Part shown: piece after piece, positions 18,204-27,334 of the stretch
Layout of the letters: each line of letters opens with the position of its first letter
Position numbering within the stretch: the first letter of the stretch is position 1
NCBI RefSeq assembly: GCF_014697425.1
Contig: NZ_JACJRU010000029.1
Location: forward strand, 1 to 64,000
DNA length: 64,000 nt
Direction of reading: 5' to 3'
Source: Nostoc sp. FACHB-110
GTDB lineage: Bacteria; Cyanobacteriota; Cyanobacteriia; Cyanobacteriales; Nostocaceae
Made by a program: the position numbers and the translations under genes
Notes under the pieces: generated by a model
Seen by the model: only the letters and a program-made list of their open reading frames with translations
What the model was told of the DNA's origin: nothing
Database searches by the model: none

Positions 18204-18660
18204 AGATAGGGTCAAGGGTAAACAGGTAAAGTTTTGATTAAGATTTGGTGTTAATAGCGATCGCATTTAATAGACAAATTCATAGATTTATTTGATGATT
18301 AATAGCTTTTACATAGATAATTATCTTTTCTGAGAAGATGATAAGGCTCGGGTAAATAAATGTGCTTGAGAACTACATTCATTGTATTGAAAGCATTCTA
18401 GCGAATTTATTCCCGATAGTTTTTTGCTATTTAATTTGACTGTAATTCCTGACACCCAATAAATAAAGGGCAAGTATTTTAACCAAATTCAACAATAAAT
18501 TAATTTAACTTCACATAATTTTCTTTTAAACCCTCGTAGATTACTTAGGTAATCACCGATGTTGTCATTAAATCGGTTAAACCCGCCAACACTCCTGAGT
18601 AATATCAATTAGTTTTTGGCTGCGATATTTTTTGCCAGTGTGCGATCAATAAAATAAAAT
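18204..18660. other. AT-rich intergenic region
   Basis: Upstream region of the secreted protease. It holds one HIP1 site near 18258 and weak inverted repeats (for example TTATC...GATAA near 18320-18343) but no gene, RNA or clear operator that I can support. Confidence 0.4.
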
Positions 18661-19938
18661 ATGAACCGTAAATCTTTGCCTTTTAGCTCTTCTCCAGCGC
18701 GGATGGTTGGTAGACGTTTACTAGCTGCTGCTTCCATTGGTTTAATCCTCAACTTACACAATTACGAAGTCTTAGCGCAAAGTTCGTCTATAAACAGAAC
18801 AGTCTCCTCTGACGCTGTTAACGAGTCATTTAGAGATGTTCAGTTTAAGACTTTGCCTGCCAGCCAACTGAAATCACGGTTGCCAAGAGATTCAGTTAGT
18901 GCCCCTCTGAATGCTCCCTTAAAAATAGATGCGATTAATGGTTTTCCTGGTGCAGTGAAATCTTCGCAAGGTGGCAGCCCGCTACCTGGTAATGTTGCCG
19001 GGGAGTCTAGTTTAGCTTCGCCTTTATCCTATGGCACTTCTCAAGTACCATTCTCTACCTCCCGTGTTATCGGTGGTACTACTAATCCAGCTGCGGCAGA
19101 CCCATATCGTCGCGCCGGCAAGTTGTATATGGCTTTTGACGGAACTACTTACAACTATATTTGTTCAGCCTCGTTGATAGGCAGAAGCTTGCTGATCACA
19201 GCGGCACACTGTGTGCATAATTATGGGCAAGGAAGTGCAGGGTGGGCAAGAAGAGTTAAGTTTGTTCCTGGCTACGATAGCCGTTACTCTGCCGTTGAGT
19301 ATGAAAGCTCTTCCTTTTTAATTCCTACTCCCTACTTTAATGGAACCGATACCTGTACCCAGGTCGGTGTTGTTTGCAACAATGATATTGCCTTAGTTGC
19401 ACTCAACAACGACAGTTCAGGCCAACAGGCAGGTAATCGTTATGGTTGGTATGGCTATGCTTGGAATGGCTATAGCTATAGCGTACCAGACACAGGTTCT
19501 CAAGGTGTCTTTGGCAATAAGCTATTTGCGGCTATTACTCAGTTAGGGTATCCTGGCTCTCATGACTCAGGCTTGAGGATGCAAATCAATACTGCTTATG
19601 GAGCTTACTATGCCACTGGCGACCTGAAGAATACCTGGTTAGGTTCAGCTATGACTGGTGGTTCTAGTGGTGGCCCTTGGCTAGTTAACTTTGGTCAAGA
19701 TGCAGAAGGGGCTGACTATGGCACTGCAAACTTGCGTAACGTGGTTATTGGTGTGACAAGCTATGGTAATGTTAGCCAAAAAAGACAAGGCTCATCCTGG
19801 TTTGGACAAAATAAACAATTTCCGAATACTGCCTACGGAACCCGTGGCGCAGGAAACATTGGCAAACTTGTGTATGATGCTTGCGATAACCCTTCTCTAA
19901 GTGGCTGGCAACTTCAAAGTAGAGGTCGTTGCAGATAA
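18661..19938 (+). CDS. Secreted trypsin-like serine protease (S1 family)
   Basis: A 425-residue preproprotein. An N-terminal signal peptide (basic start, hydrophobic core, cleavage near VLAQS) is followed by a pro-region of about 110 residues, then a chymotrypsin-fold domain. The triad is visible: His183 in TAAHC, Asp242 in NNDIALVAL and Ser336 in GGSSGGPW. The overall pattern is close to V8/glutamyl-endopeptidase-like S1 proteins. A C-terminal Cys pair (DACDNPSL, GRCR) may form a disulphide. It probably acts in the periplasm or outside the cell. Single gene, followed by a hairpin at 19994-20036. Confidence 0.88.
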   Translation: MNRKSLPFSSSPARMVGRRLLAAASIGLILNLHNYEVLAQSSSINRTVSSDAVNESFRDVQFKTLPASQLKSRLPRDSVSAPLNAPLKIDAINGFPGAVKSSQGGSPLPGNVAGESSLASPLSYGTSQVPFSTSRVIGGTTNPAAADPYRRAGKLYMAFDGTTYNYICSASLIGRSLLITAAHCVHNYGQGSAGWARRVKFVPGYDSRYSAVEYESSSFLIPTPYFNGTDTCTQVGVVCNNDIALVALNNDSSGQQAGNRYGWYGYAWNGYSYSVPDTGSQGVFGNKLFAAITQLGYPGSHDSGLRMQINTAYGAYYATGDLKNTWLGSAMTGGSSGGPWLVNFGQDAEGADYGTANLRNVVIGVTSYGNVSQKRQGSSWFGQNKQFPNTAYGTRGAGNIGKLVYDACDNPSLSGWQLQSRGRCR

Positions 19939-19993
19939 GCTGTAATCTCTATCGTGAGATATTTTGTAGCTCTTGCTCGCTTTAGATATATCA

Positions 19994-20036
19994 CCAACCA
20001 TAGGGGTATATATTGAAATTTGTATGCCCCTGTTGG
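19994..20036 (+). terminator. Hairpin after the serine protease gene
   Basis: CCAAC-CATAGGGGTATA pairs with TGTATGCCCCTGTTGG around an AT-rich loop; there is no strong T-run, so terminator function is tentative. The rest of 19939-20285 shows no gene. Confidence 0.45.
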
Positions 20037-20285
20037 ATTATTCATCAGATTTGATTAAAACATCATTAAATCAACCTACTTTTGCTCAACTCCAGAGCTT
20101 TTTTAAGGAACATACGCAAGGGGTTTGTCTGTCGGGATAGTTATGTCCATCATTGCTACCTATAGCTCATCAATCAGATTTGCTTCAGTCACTAACAGGG
20201 TGTGGGGGAAAACTGCTGCTACCTGAAGCTTTAACTTTGAAGGGTGTAAGCAGTCTTGATTCAGTTAGCTTTTGGTTAAAATATT

Positions 20286-20735
20286 ATGAAGTTTGCCCTA
20301 GCTATGAGTTTTGCTTTATTAGCTTGTAATGCTTCTTTCTCTCACCAACTACCTCAAATGTCATCTCAGCAATCTTCCACAGTATTTCAAAATTCTTCTT
20401 GGCGACTTGAGCGTTGGGAGAGTCAAGGCTCTGCTGTTGCACTTGTACCTCAAGCAGCAGTATCTCTGCATTTTCAAGATCAACAGGTAAACGGGTTTGG
20501 AGGATGCAACAATTTTGCAGGCTCTTTTAATTTGGTGAATGATAAATTTTCTGTTGGTGCTTTGGATGCAACTCAAAAAGGATGTGCTACACCGATAATG
20601 AATCAGGAAAATCAATTTTTAACAGCACTCCAATCAGCACGCCGTTATAGTGTAGATGCTACAGGTCGTCTCTCGTTGTTTTATGGCTCAGATGACAGTG
20701 AAGGAATTTTATATTTTTTGCCGACAAAACAATAG
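20286..20735 (+). CDS. META (HslJ-like) domain protein, exported
   Basis: A 149-residue protein. The N-terminus is a short signal sequence with a lipobox-like LLAC at residues 11-14, so it may be a lipoprotein. Residues 40-145 form one META domain: WRLERWE, then GFGGCNNFAGSF (the hallmark GxxGCNxFxG) and a terminal ILYFLP. HslJ/META proteins are envelope proteins linked to heat shock and novobiocin resistance in E. coli; the molecular role is unclear. It converges on the FAD/Rieske gene and shares a bidirectional terminator with it. Confidence 0.82.
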   Translation: MKFALAMSFALLACNASFSHQLPQMSSQQSSTVFQNSSWRLERWESQGSAVALVPQAAVSLHFQDQQVNGFGGCNNFAGSFNLVNDKFSVGALDATQKGCATPIMNQENQFLTALQSARRYSVDATGRLSLFYGSDDSEGILYFLPTKQ

Positions 20736-20742
20736 ATTAGAT

Positions 20743-20780
20743 GCGAGCTACAACAATGTAATTTGATTGTTGTAGCTCGC
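20743..20780. terminator. Bidirectional terminator between convergent genes
   Basis: Perfect 14-bp stem (GCGAGCTACAACAA at 20743-20756 with its complement at 20767-20780) and a 10-base loop, placed between the convergent META and FAD/Rieske genes. Confidence 0.8.
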
Positions 20781-20784
20781 TCAA

Positions 20785-22716
20785 TTAAATTTGTAACATT
20801 CCTTCAGGATTTACAGAGAAAAGCGATCGCCTCTGCAAACCTTCACGGTGTAAAATCTCGTTGGCTGCCAACAAACCACTACTGACAGCGCGTTCCATTA
20901 AGCCGCAGGGAAATGGCATTTTCACCCAATCTCCAGCAAATAACAAATTAGAAATATTACTAATAGTTTCGGGACGTTCGGCATAACTATGAGGTGGATA
21001 TCCCGAAAAATTATGCTGATTCACTAATTCTCGATGCAATATTTTTGCTTGTTTTAACTCTGGAACAATTTCATAGAGTTCTTGTTCAAAAGTTGTCAAC
21101 AAAGCTTCTTGGGTGGGAAATTGCTTTTCTTTGTAGCAGTATGCGTGCAACTCCACTACACTACCACCAGTTTTTTGCGCCCAATCAATAAATTGTTGTT
21201 GAATCCTATGATAGAGGGTAATACTATCAGTTAATTGATAGCCAGATAACGAAGTAAAGTTACTTTGTGCCCAGGCAAAATCGCGGTCAAACCAGAAGCG
21301 ACACACGGCAAATGGGTCGGCAATACTTAACTTTTCTACTTGCGATCGCACTGTAATATTAACATCACCATCTATTAATTTAAATAATTGCTGCACCCCA
21401 GGCACATCAGTTGCAAATACATAATAATCTGCTTTAATTGTGGCAGGTTCTCCTGATGCAGAATTAACTGCTATTAGTTTTACTTCATCATCTTGACGTT
21501 GCACAAGTTTAAACTTAGCTAAATTCCGTTGAGCAGGCCCTTTTAATACTTTTCCATCTGCGTCAAAAACTGCGCCATGACAAGGACAATGAAACTTACC
21601 ATCTTTGGCTTTTTGCACAGTACAACCTTGATGAGTGCAAGTTAAAGAAACAGCTTCTTTGCTACCTTGTGCTAAGGCAAACACTTCATCTGCTGCCCCA
21701 AAATATTCTATCTTTTCATCGGCGATCGCAGTGTTACGTTTTACCGTAAAAGCTCCCGAATTATGATTGCTCCCAACAAAATATTTTATGCCGTCAATTT
21801 GACCATTTTGTGCCAATATTGTACTCACATTAGCATCAGTAATAATTGTACCGCCTTGCTTTTGAATTGACCTAGCAATTGGTTGTACTAAACTAGTTCC
21901 CATATCATCTTTAGTACCATTAAAAGCTAGCCCTTCGGGATTGCCAAAAAAATAAAAATGGAAGAACTGCATTAGTTCTCCCACACTCATCACATCTGGT
22001 GCATTTAAACTAGATTTGGCAAAAGGCAGAAAATATAAGTCGTATAAACCTTGAGGAAATTCAGTTGCTACCCAATCAGCAACCGAGATATGATCAAAAC
22101 GCTGGTAGTTCTTTTCGCGTTGAAAACCAGTGATAGCTTGAAAGACTTGCAAATGTTTAAGTTTGATCAAATTAATCCCCCATTGAAAACGGTTGGGAGA
22201 TGCGATCGCTAAATCTATAATATTCCAAGGAAAAGCCGAGCGACTAGGGCGAAATACCTCTGGTTGATACTTATCACCGTAATAAATCACAGAATAAAAA
22301 TTCAGCGATTGGAAATTTTCTTTAATCCCTAATTCTGCTACTAAACTATTCAAATTATAGTATTGGGGAAAAAAGCCATGAAAACCATGTTCCATCATAA
22401 AAGTTTCCCCAGCAGCTTCGATTTGCCAACTCGCAATTTTACCACCAAGTTGTGGAGACTTTTCTACAAGTTTGACAACAAACCCCCTCTGACTCAACTC
22501 GTAAGCACAAGCTAAACCGGCTAAACCACCGCCAATGATTGCAACAGTTTTTTGTTGATTTAATAACCGAGGTAAATCAAGAGTCTCTTTTTGAAATACT
22601 GTTGGTTTAGGTTTAGTAAATCGAGAGTATCCTGCAACTCCAGCAATTGCACCCACACTAAATAATTTGAGCAATGTGCGACGGGAGATAGCAGATGATT
22701 CCAGCAAATTAGACAT
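20785..22716 (-). CDS. Tat-exported FAD-dependent oxidoreductase with inserted Rieske domain
   Basis: A 643-residue protein. SRRTLLK at residues 11-17 followed by a hydrophobic stretch is a twin-arginine signal, consistent with export of a folded cofactor-loaded enzyme. A dinucleotide-binding GGGLAG motif (62-67) starts an amine-oxidase/carotenoid-desaturase-like FAD domain, which ends with the typical FAGDWVKMPFPCGLMERAV. A Rieske 2Fe-2S domain is inserted at about 325-410, with ligands Cys360, His362, Cys377 and His380. The fold resembles phytoene/zeta-carotene desaturases, but the substrate is unknown. The frame is open to 22770, but ATG at 22716 places the Tat motif correctly. Confidence 0.85.
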   Translation of the reverse strand: MSNLLESSAISRRTLLKLFSVGAIAGVAGYSRFTKPKPTVFQKETLDLPRLLNQQKTVAIIGGGLAGLACAYELSQRGFVVKLVEKSPQLGGKIASWQIEAAGETFMMEHGFHGFFPQYYNLNSLVAELGIKENFQSLNFYSVIYYGDKYQPEVFRPSRSAFPWNIIDLAIASPNRFQWGINLIKLKHLQVFQAITGFQREKNYQRFDHISVADWVATEFPQGLYDLYFLPFAKSSLNAPDVMSVGELMQFFHFYFFGNPEGLAFNGTKDDMGTSLVQPIARSIQKQGGTIITDANVSTILAQNGQIDGIKYFVGSNHNSGAFTVKRNTAIADEKIEYFGAADEVFALAQGSKEAVSLTCTHQGCTVQKAKDGKFHCPCHGAVFDADGKVLKGPAQRNLAKFKLVQRQDDEVKLIAVNSASGEPATIKADYYVFATDVPGVQQLFKLIDGDVNITVRSQVEKLSIADPFAVCRFWFDRDFAWAQSNFTSLSGYQLTDSITLYHRIQQQFIDWAQKTGGSVVELHAYCYKEKQFPTQEALLTTFEQELYEIVPELKQAKILHRELVNQHNFSGYPPHSYAERPETISNISNLLFAGDWVKMPFPCGLMERAVSSGLLAANEILHREGLQRRSLFSVNPEGMLQI

Positions 22717-22884
22717 TGGGATTCTGGGGTGGTTACAAAATTTACTCTTGACAATGCGATACAGGCACAAAATGATGACTGTGACTTATCGCCATCTAAT
22801 TTGATTGATGATAAAACACGTAGATTTAGTATGCAAACTAAAGGTCATATTTTATTCAATCTTGACGATGAGAAATACAAACAA

Positions 22885-22928
22885 AACCCGCCTAAGCGGG
22901 TTATTTTCTTAAGTCCACCCAGGTGGAC
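22885..22928 (-). terminator. Terminator for the penicillin-acylase gene
   Basis: Two hairpins: GTCCACC/GGTGGAC (22913-22928) and AACCCGC/GCGGGTT (22885-22902). Read on the minus strand the second is followed by TTTTGTTTG, giving a good intrinsic terminator about 100 bases after the acylase stop. Confidence 0.7.
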
Positions 22929-22980
22929 GCACGTTTGTATAGTAGCGAATTTTCATCGCCTGATTAGTTCTAAATTCCCC

Positions 22981-23011
22981 TACACCCCACACCCGCCCCA
23001 ACAGGGCTTGC
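22981..23011. repeat. GC-rich dispersed repeat, reverse-complement copy
   Basis: Reverse complement of the repeat at 11974-12012 with a few differences (CCCTGTTGGGGCGGGTGTGG on the minus strand); it abuts the 3' end of the acylase gene. Confidence 0.55.
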
Positions 23012-25132
23012 TCAAAATGCTGTACGTCCTTCTAAGTGGGCGGAAATTTCCTGTCGGTTGCGCCAAACCGGACGCAATTGCTGACGCGCAAACAATTGCA
23101 GCTGATCACCGATATGGGGTGAATTGGGTTGAGTCGCATTACCATAGCTAGTTAAAGCCATTGCTTTGACAGGTTGGGAAAACTCCACAGCCGCAACATA
23201 AGAATCCCCACCAACCGCACGCCAGCTTTTCTCACCTGTTGGAGCAAATTTGACGGCACGGAAAATTCCTTCATCTCCAGAACCGCCGTTAGCGGGTAAG
23301 TCAAATTTGCCATACTGTAAGCGATAGACATCTCCCCAAGCAACATCTAATTTGCCATAAGTTTTCTCTACCTTGGTCGCGGCTTCGATGAGTGCTTTGA
23401 CGGCATTTTCGGGATTGGCTAAACCGTCTGGTGTGGTGAGTGGAGATTTTTCACTCCAAGGAGTGCGAAAAACATTATCCAGATTAATATTTTCAAACCA
23501 AGCAGTAAAAAGTACAGCACCTTTGCTATCAGCATTGGCTTGGCGATCCCATACAGCCAAGACATCTGCGGCGCGTTTTGCTATTTCATTTCCCTGCTGT
23601 GCGGCCAGAATCAAATCATCTAAAATTCTCTGTGCCAATTCCATCTGAGTAGAATGCTTATAGGTAATCATTTCCTCAAAAGAAATACTTTGATCTGCCG
23701 CTAACATTTTGGCTGAACTTTGCGCCCGAAAGTACATTGGCCCTCTTGGAGCCATGTAAGGTGGATAATTTTCGGCTTTGATGGCTGTGGGAAAAGTAGT
23801 TGTCCAAGGCGGATCATTGGCATTTTGTAACCAACCACTAGGTGGGTCGATAACTTTAGGTAAATCTTGATAGGGATGATATTTTGTCCATAAAGTTTGA
23901 GATGTGTCGCCGGGGATAATACCTTGCCAGTAGTTAAAATCTCCTTGTTGCCGCACGGGAACCAACCCATTAAATAGGTGCATAATATGGCCTTCCCGAT
24001 CAGCATACATAACAGTAAACATCGGCAGTTGTAACCGTTGCAATGCCTTCTGAAATTGAGTGAGATTTTGAGACTTGGCCATATCCCACCACTGTTGTAA
24101 TATATGTGGCCGATCTAGCCCAACAACACGCAATGCTAAGACTTGGCCATCTTTTTGGCTAACTACAGGCCCATGCACAGAACTTTTGACTGTAAATATT
24201 TGCTCACGTAAAGAGCCATTTTTTTGTTTGACCTTTAAGAAAAAACTTGCTGTTTTAAAGGGAAGAACTTTGCCATTAAACAAATAGCCATTTTTTTGCA
24301 ATTTCAATTGATAGGCATCCCAGCCATCGTGAGTGTTAACGGTGTGAGTCCAACCTAAATTATCGTTAAACGCGATCCCTAATACCGGAAACCCCACCAA
24401 TGTTGCTCCATAAGCATCAATTCCAGGGGCAGTAATTTGCGCTTCATACCACAAAAATAAATCGCCCCAAAGCAAATGAGGATTAGCCAATAGCATTGCT
24501 TTTCCACTAGCAGAGCGTTTTGGTGCTATCGCCCAACCATTTGATGCCCCTGGAGAATGTGACTGGTTCAGATACGTCAGACTCTCTGGCTCAACGACAA
24601 AAGTAAAAAGTATTACCCGTTGCAGATGACTCAACACATCTTCAGGTGTAATGGGTAAAACTACTTCTAGTTCATCATCAATTAAATCGGGATGTTGTTT
24701 GGCATAGGCATTAATTCCCGCCGCAAAAGCTTGAAGATAGTTGCGAAATGCGCCACTTTGGGCTTTATACCAAGACTTGGTGCGTTTAGGTACATCCATT
24801 GTCAGTACCCATTTGTCTGATTCTAAATAATCCTGTCCCCAATATTCAGCAGCTTTTCCCCTAGCTTGTCCATAAAGACGTAACAGTAAGTTGCCGTGAC
24901 TTTGCATTTGCGCCCAACCAAAGGCCTGAAATGCACCTTGGGCGTTATTGCCGTAAATATGTGGTATGCCGTATGTATCCCAAAGAATTTCTGTATTTTT
25001 AGTTACGGAATTCACACTTGAGCTACTCATCACTAAGATGAATATCATGCTGAGTAGAAAAGGCAAAAACCGCCGGGATATTTTCTTCCAGCCCCAATGC
25101 CATACAGGTTGAGTTTGAGCAGCAAAAAACAT
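23012..25132 (-). CDS. Penicillin acylase family N-terminal nucleophile hydrolase
   Basis: A 706-residue precursor of the penicillin acylase/aculeacin acylase/AHL acylase family, which cleaves amide bonds of acylated substrates. A signal-anchor (FLPFLLSMIFILVMSSSS) is followed by the alpha-chain opening WDTYGIPHIYG. Autocatalytic cleavage should expose Ser197 in GASNGWA, the N-terminal nucleophile of the beta chain; HTVNTHDGWDAY and ANDPPW are further family motifs. Some cyanobacterial members act on N-acyl homoserine lactones (quorum quenching), but the substrate here cannot be deduced. Single gene on the minus strand with its own terminator. Confidence 0.88.
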   Translation of the reverse strand: MFFAAQTQPVWHWGWKKISRRFLPFLLSMIFILVMSSSSVNSVTKNTEILWDTYGIPHIYGNNAQGAFQAFGWAQMQSHGNLLLRLYGQARGKAAEYWGQDYLESDKWVLTMDVPKRTKSWYKAQSGAFRNYLQAFAAGINAYAKQHPDLIDDELEVVLPITPEDVLSHLQRVILFTFVVEPESLTYLNQSHSPGASNGWAIAPKRSASGKAMLLANPHLLWGDLFLWYEAQITAPGIDAYGATLVGFPVLGIAFNDNLGWTHTVNTHDGWDAYQLKLQKNGYLFNGKVLPFKTASFFLKVKQKNGSLREQIFTVKSSVHGPVVSQKDGQVLALRVVGLDRPHILQQWWDMAKSQNLTQFQKALQRLQLPMFTVMYADREGHIMHLFNGLVPVRQQGDFNYWQGIIPGDTSQTLWTKYHPYQDLPKVIDPPSGWLQNANDPPWTTTFPTAIKAENYPPYMAPRGPMYFRAQSSAKMLAADQSISFEEMITYKHSTQMELAQRILDDLILAAQQGNEIAKRAADVLAVWDRQANADSKGAVLFTAWFENINLDNVFRTPWSEKSPLTTPDGLANPENAVKALIEAATKVEKTYGKLDVAWGDVYRLQYGKFDLPANGGSGDEGIFRAVKFAPTGEKSWRAVGGDSYVAAVEFSQPVKAMALTSYGNATQPNSPHIGDQLQLFARQQLRPVWRNRQEISAHLEGRTAF

Positions 25133-25193
25133 TCTTTTAGGAATTTAATTGTGTAAAAAATTACAGGCTGCTATAAGTTAGAAAAAAATTGCG

Positions 25194-25217
25194 GGTAATA
25201 TGCGATCGCATATTACC
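25194..25217. repeat. HIP1-centred perfect palindrome (24 bp)
   Basis: GGTAATATGCGA and its exact complement, with GCGATCGC at the centre; placed upstream of the acylase start. It could be a binding site or hairpin. Confidence 0.7.
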
Positions 25218-25309
25218 ACGCTATCAGCACTAAACAGCCTCGAAAACCGCAACTTTTAACTTTAGGTGTAGCTTCACTTAGTGAAACTCGTTCGCAATAA
25301 AACACTAAA

Positions 25310-25347
25310 ATAAAAAAAAACTGCTGTCAAGTCTATCGCAGTTTTTC
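25310..25347 (-). terminator. Intrinsic terminator, minus strand
   Basis: AAAAACTGC/GCAGTTTTT stem (25316-25324 and 25338-25346); on the minus strand the stem runs into a long T-run (complement of the A9 tract at 25312-25320). It serves the quinone oxidoreductase gene, after the intervening MITE. Confidence 0.7.
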
Positions 25348-25472
25348 ATCACAATATTTCGCAGATACATCCTAAATTAGCTGATCATTGCTCAGTCTCA
25401 GCACAAATTACTAATAAGAAAGTATTGCAAGTAATCTCATGTTTAGGCGATCAGCCAATACCGTTTAGTTAA

Positions 25473-25637
25473 CAGGACTTACGCACAAGCTACGGAAAAT
25501 CGTAGACGCGATAGCGGCTTGCCGCAGGCTACCACAGAGAGAAGTTGCGTGCGGAGGTTCCCTCCGTTGAGCAAACTTCGGTCGGCGCAGAGTTCACGGA
25601 GAAATGAGAGTTTGAGAGATATTTTGCGTAAGTCCTA
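25473..25637. repeat. MITE-like element, TAGGACTTACGCA family, with internal insert
   Basis: Same element as 4293-4412 in the opposite orientation, termini CAGGACTTACGCA and TGCGTAAGTCCTA. About 45 bases containing GGAGGTTCCCTCC are inserted between the two conserved inner segments. Its right end is 7 bases from the quinone oxidoreductase stop codon. Confidence 0.8.
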
Positions 25638-25643
25638 GTTAAG

Positions 25644-26642
25644 TTAAATCAGTAGCACAATCTTACCTGCGATCGCCCCCGTTTCAATGAGAGAATGGGC
25701 TTTGGCCGCATCTTTTAAGGCAAATTGATGATTTACCTGGATTTTTAACTTGCCTTCATCCATCCACTTTCCACACTGGTCTAAAATTTCTGCGTGGTGC
25801 TGAAGACTATCAACCAATCCCAACAGCATTGGTGTCAGCATTAACTCCAAACCAATTCGCAGATTGCGATTTCTGGCAACTTTCCAAACAGTATTCGCAT
25901 CAGGTTCCAGAATCGTCACAATATCGCCATACACCCGTACCGCCGGGAAGGTTTTCGTAAAAGTCTCACCGCCAACAGTATCAAAAGCCAAATCTACACC
26001 TTCGCCACTAGTCCAATCTAAAGCGGCTGGCACAAAGTCAGTTTGTTGATAAAAAATTGGGTAATCTGCACCAAGTTGTTTGACAAAATCGGCCTTTGCT
26101 TTGGTACTAATTGTAGTGGCGACAGTCGCACCCTTGAGTTTTGCCAATTGAATCGCCACATGACCCACACCACCCGCACCAGCATGAATCAAAACCCGTT
26201 CCCCTGGTTCTAATCTTCCCCGTTCGTATAAAGCTTCCCAAGCAGTAATCAAGACCAACGGTGCAGCAGCAGCTTCCGCAAAACTTACAGATGCTGGTTT
26301 AGCAGCAACAAATCGCTCATCCACAATTGTATATTCTGCGTAATTACCCTGGTGTCCGCCTAAGCCACCATAGCAAAAATATACCGCATCGCCTGGGCGA
26401 AACTTTTGGACACCAGCACCCACGGCTTCCACAACGCCTGCGCCGTCACATCCCAAAATCGCTGGCATCTGCTCTGGGTAGAAAGTGCCACGTTTGCGAA
26501 GTTTAGTATCAATTGGATTAATGCCAGCAGCCACCAAGCGGACTAAAAGTTGCGTATTGTCTAAAGGAACGCTGGGGGTTGGTACTTCCTGTAATTGCAG
26601 TACATCGGGACTACCTGCTGCTGTCATTAAAATGGCTTTCAC
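25644..26642 (-). CDS. Zinc-independent quinone oxidoreductase-like MDR protein
   Basis: A 332-residue medium-chain dehydrogenase/reductase of the NADPH:quinone oxidoreductase type (QOR/zeta-crystallin group). Visible are the N-terminal substrate domain (GCDGAGVVEAVG), the nucleotide-binding motif HAGAGGVGHVAIQLAK and VDLAFDTVGG. The catalytic and structural zinc cysteines of classical alcohol dehydrogenases are absent. It reduces quinones or enones using NADPH. GTG start at 26642, strongly supported by AGGAGG about 9 bases upstream (complement of 26651-26656). Confidence 0.9.
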   Translation of the reverse strand: MKAILMTAAGSPDVLQLQEVPTPSVPLDNTQLLVRLVAAGINPIDTKLRKRGTFYPEQMPAILGCDGAGVVEAVGAGVQKFRPGDAVYFCYGGLGGHQGNYAEYTIVDERFVAAKPASVSFAEAAAAPLVLITAWEALYERGRLEPGERVLIHAGAGGVGHVAIQLAKLKGATVATTISTKAKADFVKQLGADYPIFYQQTDFVPAALDWTSGEGVDLAFDTVGGETFTKTFPAVRVYGDIVTILEPDANTVWKVARNRNLRIGLELMLTPMLLGLVDSLQHHAEILDQCGKWMDEGKLKIQVNHQFALKDAAKAHSLIETGAIAGKIVLLI

Positions 26643-26739
26643 GGCTTTTACCTCCTAGCTGAGATGCACATTCTTTTGCAACTTTACAGTATTAGGAGGA
26701 CGCAGAAATATCTCTCAATGGGGGTGTAGCAACTTGATT

Positions 26740-26955
26740 TTATTCAGGTGAATACCGATTCATCCTCAGCCAATCTTGAGTTGAACCGACGTTGGGATTT
26801 TCACCAGGGTTATTTGTACCATAGATTTGTCCTTGACGATTGATCCAATAGTAGTTGTATTGGTTTGACAACTCGGCAATAGGATAACCTGAGCGCAGGG
26901 TTGAGAAACGATAAATTCGAGTTTCGCTAAAATCAGGATGTTTACTTATTTGCAG
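26740..26955 (-). pseudogene. Open frame without start: probable gene remnant
   Basis: The minus strand is open for 71 codons ending in TAA at 26740-26742. The predicted peptide is distinctly protein-like and rich in Tyr, Trp and Asn (for example IYRFSTLRSGYPIAEL, QYNYYWINRQGQIYG, GSTQDWLRMNRYSPE), but there is no ATG or GTG before it and a stop precedes it. The upstream end runs into the promoter of the zinc-ribbon gene. It looks like the C-terminal part of a lost cyanobacterial gene; a TTG-initiated short protein cannot be excluded. Confidence 0.5.
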
Positions 26956-26962
26956 TTAATTT

Positions 26963-27334
26963 GTGGCTACTATAACTTGTCCGCGCTGTCAGCAAATCGT
27001 TGAAGCTCAAGCGATTACTTGTCCCCATTGTCGGTTAACTTTAAAAGCCTTTGGTCATCCTGGTATTCCATTATACCGGGCTATTGGGGATGAATATTTG
27101 TGCGATCGCTGCATTTATCATGCTGATGATACCTGTAACTTTCCTCAGCGTCCCTATGCGAAAGATTGCACTCTTTATCAAGATATTACAGAACAACAAT
27201 TACAACAACAACAGCAACTTGATAACAGCAGTTTTAACGTTACTTTCAAAAATTGGCTCAAACGCAATCAAGGTTTGCTGTTGTTGTTAGGTTTAATATT
27301 GATTTGTTTAATCATCGCTTTGGCAACAACTTGA
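26963..27334 (+). CDS. Zinc-ribbon protein with C-terminal membrane anchor
   Basis: A 123-residue protein. The N-terminus is a zinc ribbon (CPRCQ...CPHCR, residues 5-23), followed by a second cysteine set (CDRCIYHADDTCNFP...KDCTLY), a Gln-rich linker and a C-terminal hydrophobic helix (GLLLLLGLILICLIIALA), so it is probably tail-anchored in a membrane. I recall similar proteins throughout cyanobacteria, of unknown function. GTG start at 26963. It converges on nblS, whose stop codon abuts its own. Confidence 0.78.
   Translation: MATITCPRCQQIVEAQAITCPHCRLTLKAFGHPGIPLYRAIGDEYLCDRCIYHADDTCNFPQRPYAKDCTLYQDITEQQLQQQQQLDNSSFNVTFKNWLKRNQGLLLLLGLILICLIIALATT

Larger units (their letters stand above)
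25133..25643. other. Intergenic region with hairpins and a MITE
   Basis: 511 bases between two minus-strand genes. It holds a HIP1-centred palindrome (25194-25217), a terminator for the upstream quinone oxidoreductase (25316-25346) and a MITE copy (25473-25637). No coding sequence is seen. Confidence 0.7.

Noticed and set aside
22729..23151. Plus-strand frame of 140 codons
   Set aside because: Overlaps the 5' end of the Rieske gene, a terminator and the 3' end of the acylase gene; no coherent protein features.
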